Assembly (NCBI GenBank): GCA_018675395.1
Contig: JABGYE010000303.1
Location: 1 to 5,698 of the forward strand
Direction: 5' to 3'
Length of the DNA: 5,698 nt
Source of the DNA: EC70 sp018675395
GTDB taxonomy: Bacteria; Verrucomicrobiota; Verrucomicrobiia; Verrucomicrobiales; DEV007
Positions 5,498-5,698 of the stretch are shown here, piece by piece (within the stretch, counting starts at the first letter, position 1; each line of letters opens with the position of its first letter). The notes beneath the pieces are model-generated. The model was given only the letters and a program-made list of their open reading frames with translations. It did not search any database and was not told where the DNA came from. Position numbers and translations under genes: made by a program.

Positions 5498-5698
5498 ATG
5501 TCTACCCAGAAAACATTACCACCTAAACATATCGCCATCATAATGGATGGTAATGGGCGATGGGCAGAGTCAAGGGGGCTTCATCGGCGGGAGGGACACC
5601 AAGCCGGCGCCGAATCCGTGAAGGCCGTAACAGAGGGGTGCATCGAAGCAAAAGTCGAATACCTTACGCTGTATGCTTTTTCGAATGAAAACTGGAAC
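5498..5698 (+). CDS. uppS: Undecaprenyl diphosphate synthase, N-terminal part (runs off the window)
   Basis: UppS (cis-prenyltransferase) adds isopentenyl diphosphate units to farnesyl diphosphate to give the C55 lipid carrier for peptidoglycan and other wall polymers, working at the cytoplasmic face of the membrane. The first 67 residues are present. They include the hallmark HIAIIMDGNGRWA with catalytic Asp17 (Asp26 in E. coli), then REGHQAGAESVK, where RxxGH and the following helix bind diphosphate, and LTLYAFSNENWN (56-67), the conserved LT-x-YAFS-x-ENW block. The frame is open to the right edge. The ATG gives the usual short N-terminus before the IAIIMDGNGRWA strand; no Shine-Dalgarno sequence is visible before it. 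In many bacteria uppS is followed by cdsA and dxr, which cannot be checked here. It is the only cell-wall lipid gene visible, 78 bp after purA. Confidence 0.97.
   Translation, partial: MSTQKTLPPKHIAIIMDGNGRWAESRGLHRREGHQAGAESVKAVTEGCIEAKVEYLTLYAFSNENWN

Overview
The window carries six genes, all on the + strand, with no sign of a mobile element, tRNA, rRNA or CRISPR array. By eye the base composition is moderately AT-rich. The two left-hand protein families (a Gly/Gln-rich tail ending in a charged 'YPxEYxxLIxxYLKNL' segment, then a secreted prenyltransferase/squalene-oxidase-repeat protein ending in '...MPYHYVPLYQR') are ones I associate with the Planctomycetes-Verrucomicrobia-Lentisphaerae group. 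The weak Shine-Dalgarno signals would fit such a host. My best guess is Verrucomicrobiota or a relative; this comes from family recall, not from a search.

Left part (1-2775), a secreted or envelope module. The window opens inside the 3' end of a gene whose product ends in a (Gly-Gln)n tract and a charged tail. After 43 bp comes a signal-peptide-bearing alpha-barrel protein of the prenyltransferase/squalene oxidase repeat type. Only 11 bp later comes a second exported protein, with a concanavalin A-like (DUF1349-like) domain and three weak C-terminal beta-type repeats. The tight spacing suggests one operon. The substrate and role are unknown. In related bacteria such genes often follow MoxR/DUF58/VWA-type envelope genes, but none of those is visible here.

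Right part (2870-5698), housekeeping genes. carA (glutaminase subunit of carbamoyl phosphate synthetase; arginine and pyrimidine precursors), purA (adenylosuccinate synthetase; AMP synthesis) and the start of uppS (undecaprenyl diphosphate synthase; carrier lipid for peptidoglycan) follow each other with gaps of 105 and 78 bp. carB is not next to carA. The three enzymes look intact, or intact up to the window edge, with catalytic residues in place. One exception is a Lys-to-Asn change in the PurA guanine-recognition motif.

The gaps hold a candidate promoter before carA, a 12-bp palindrome and a small hairpin before purA, and a 7-bp-stem inverted repeat before uppS. I see no convincing new biological system. 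The least explained parts are the secreted pair at 299-2775 and the short 9-bp repeat that frames the second gene of the pair.
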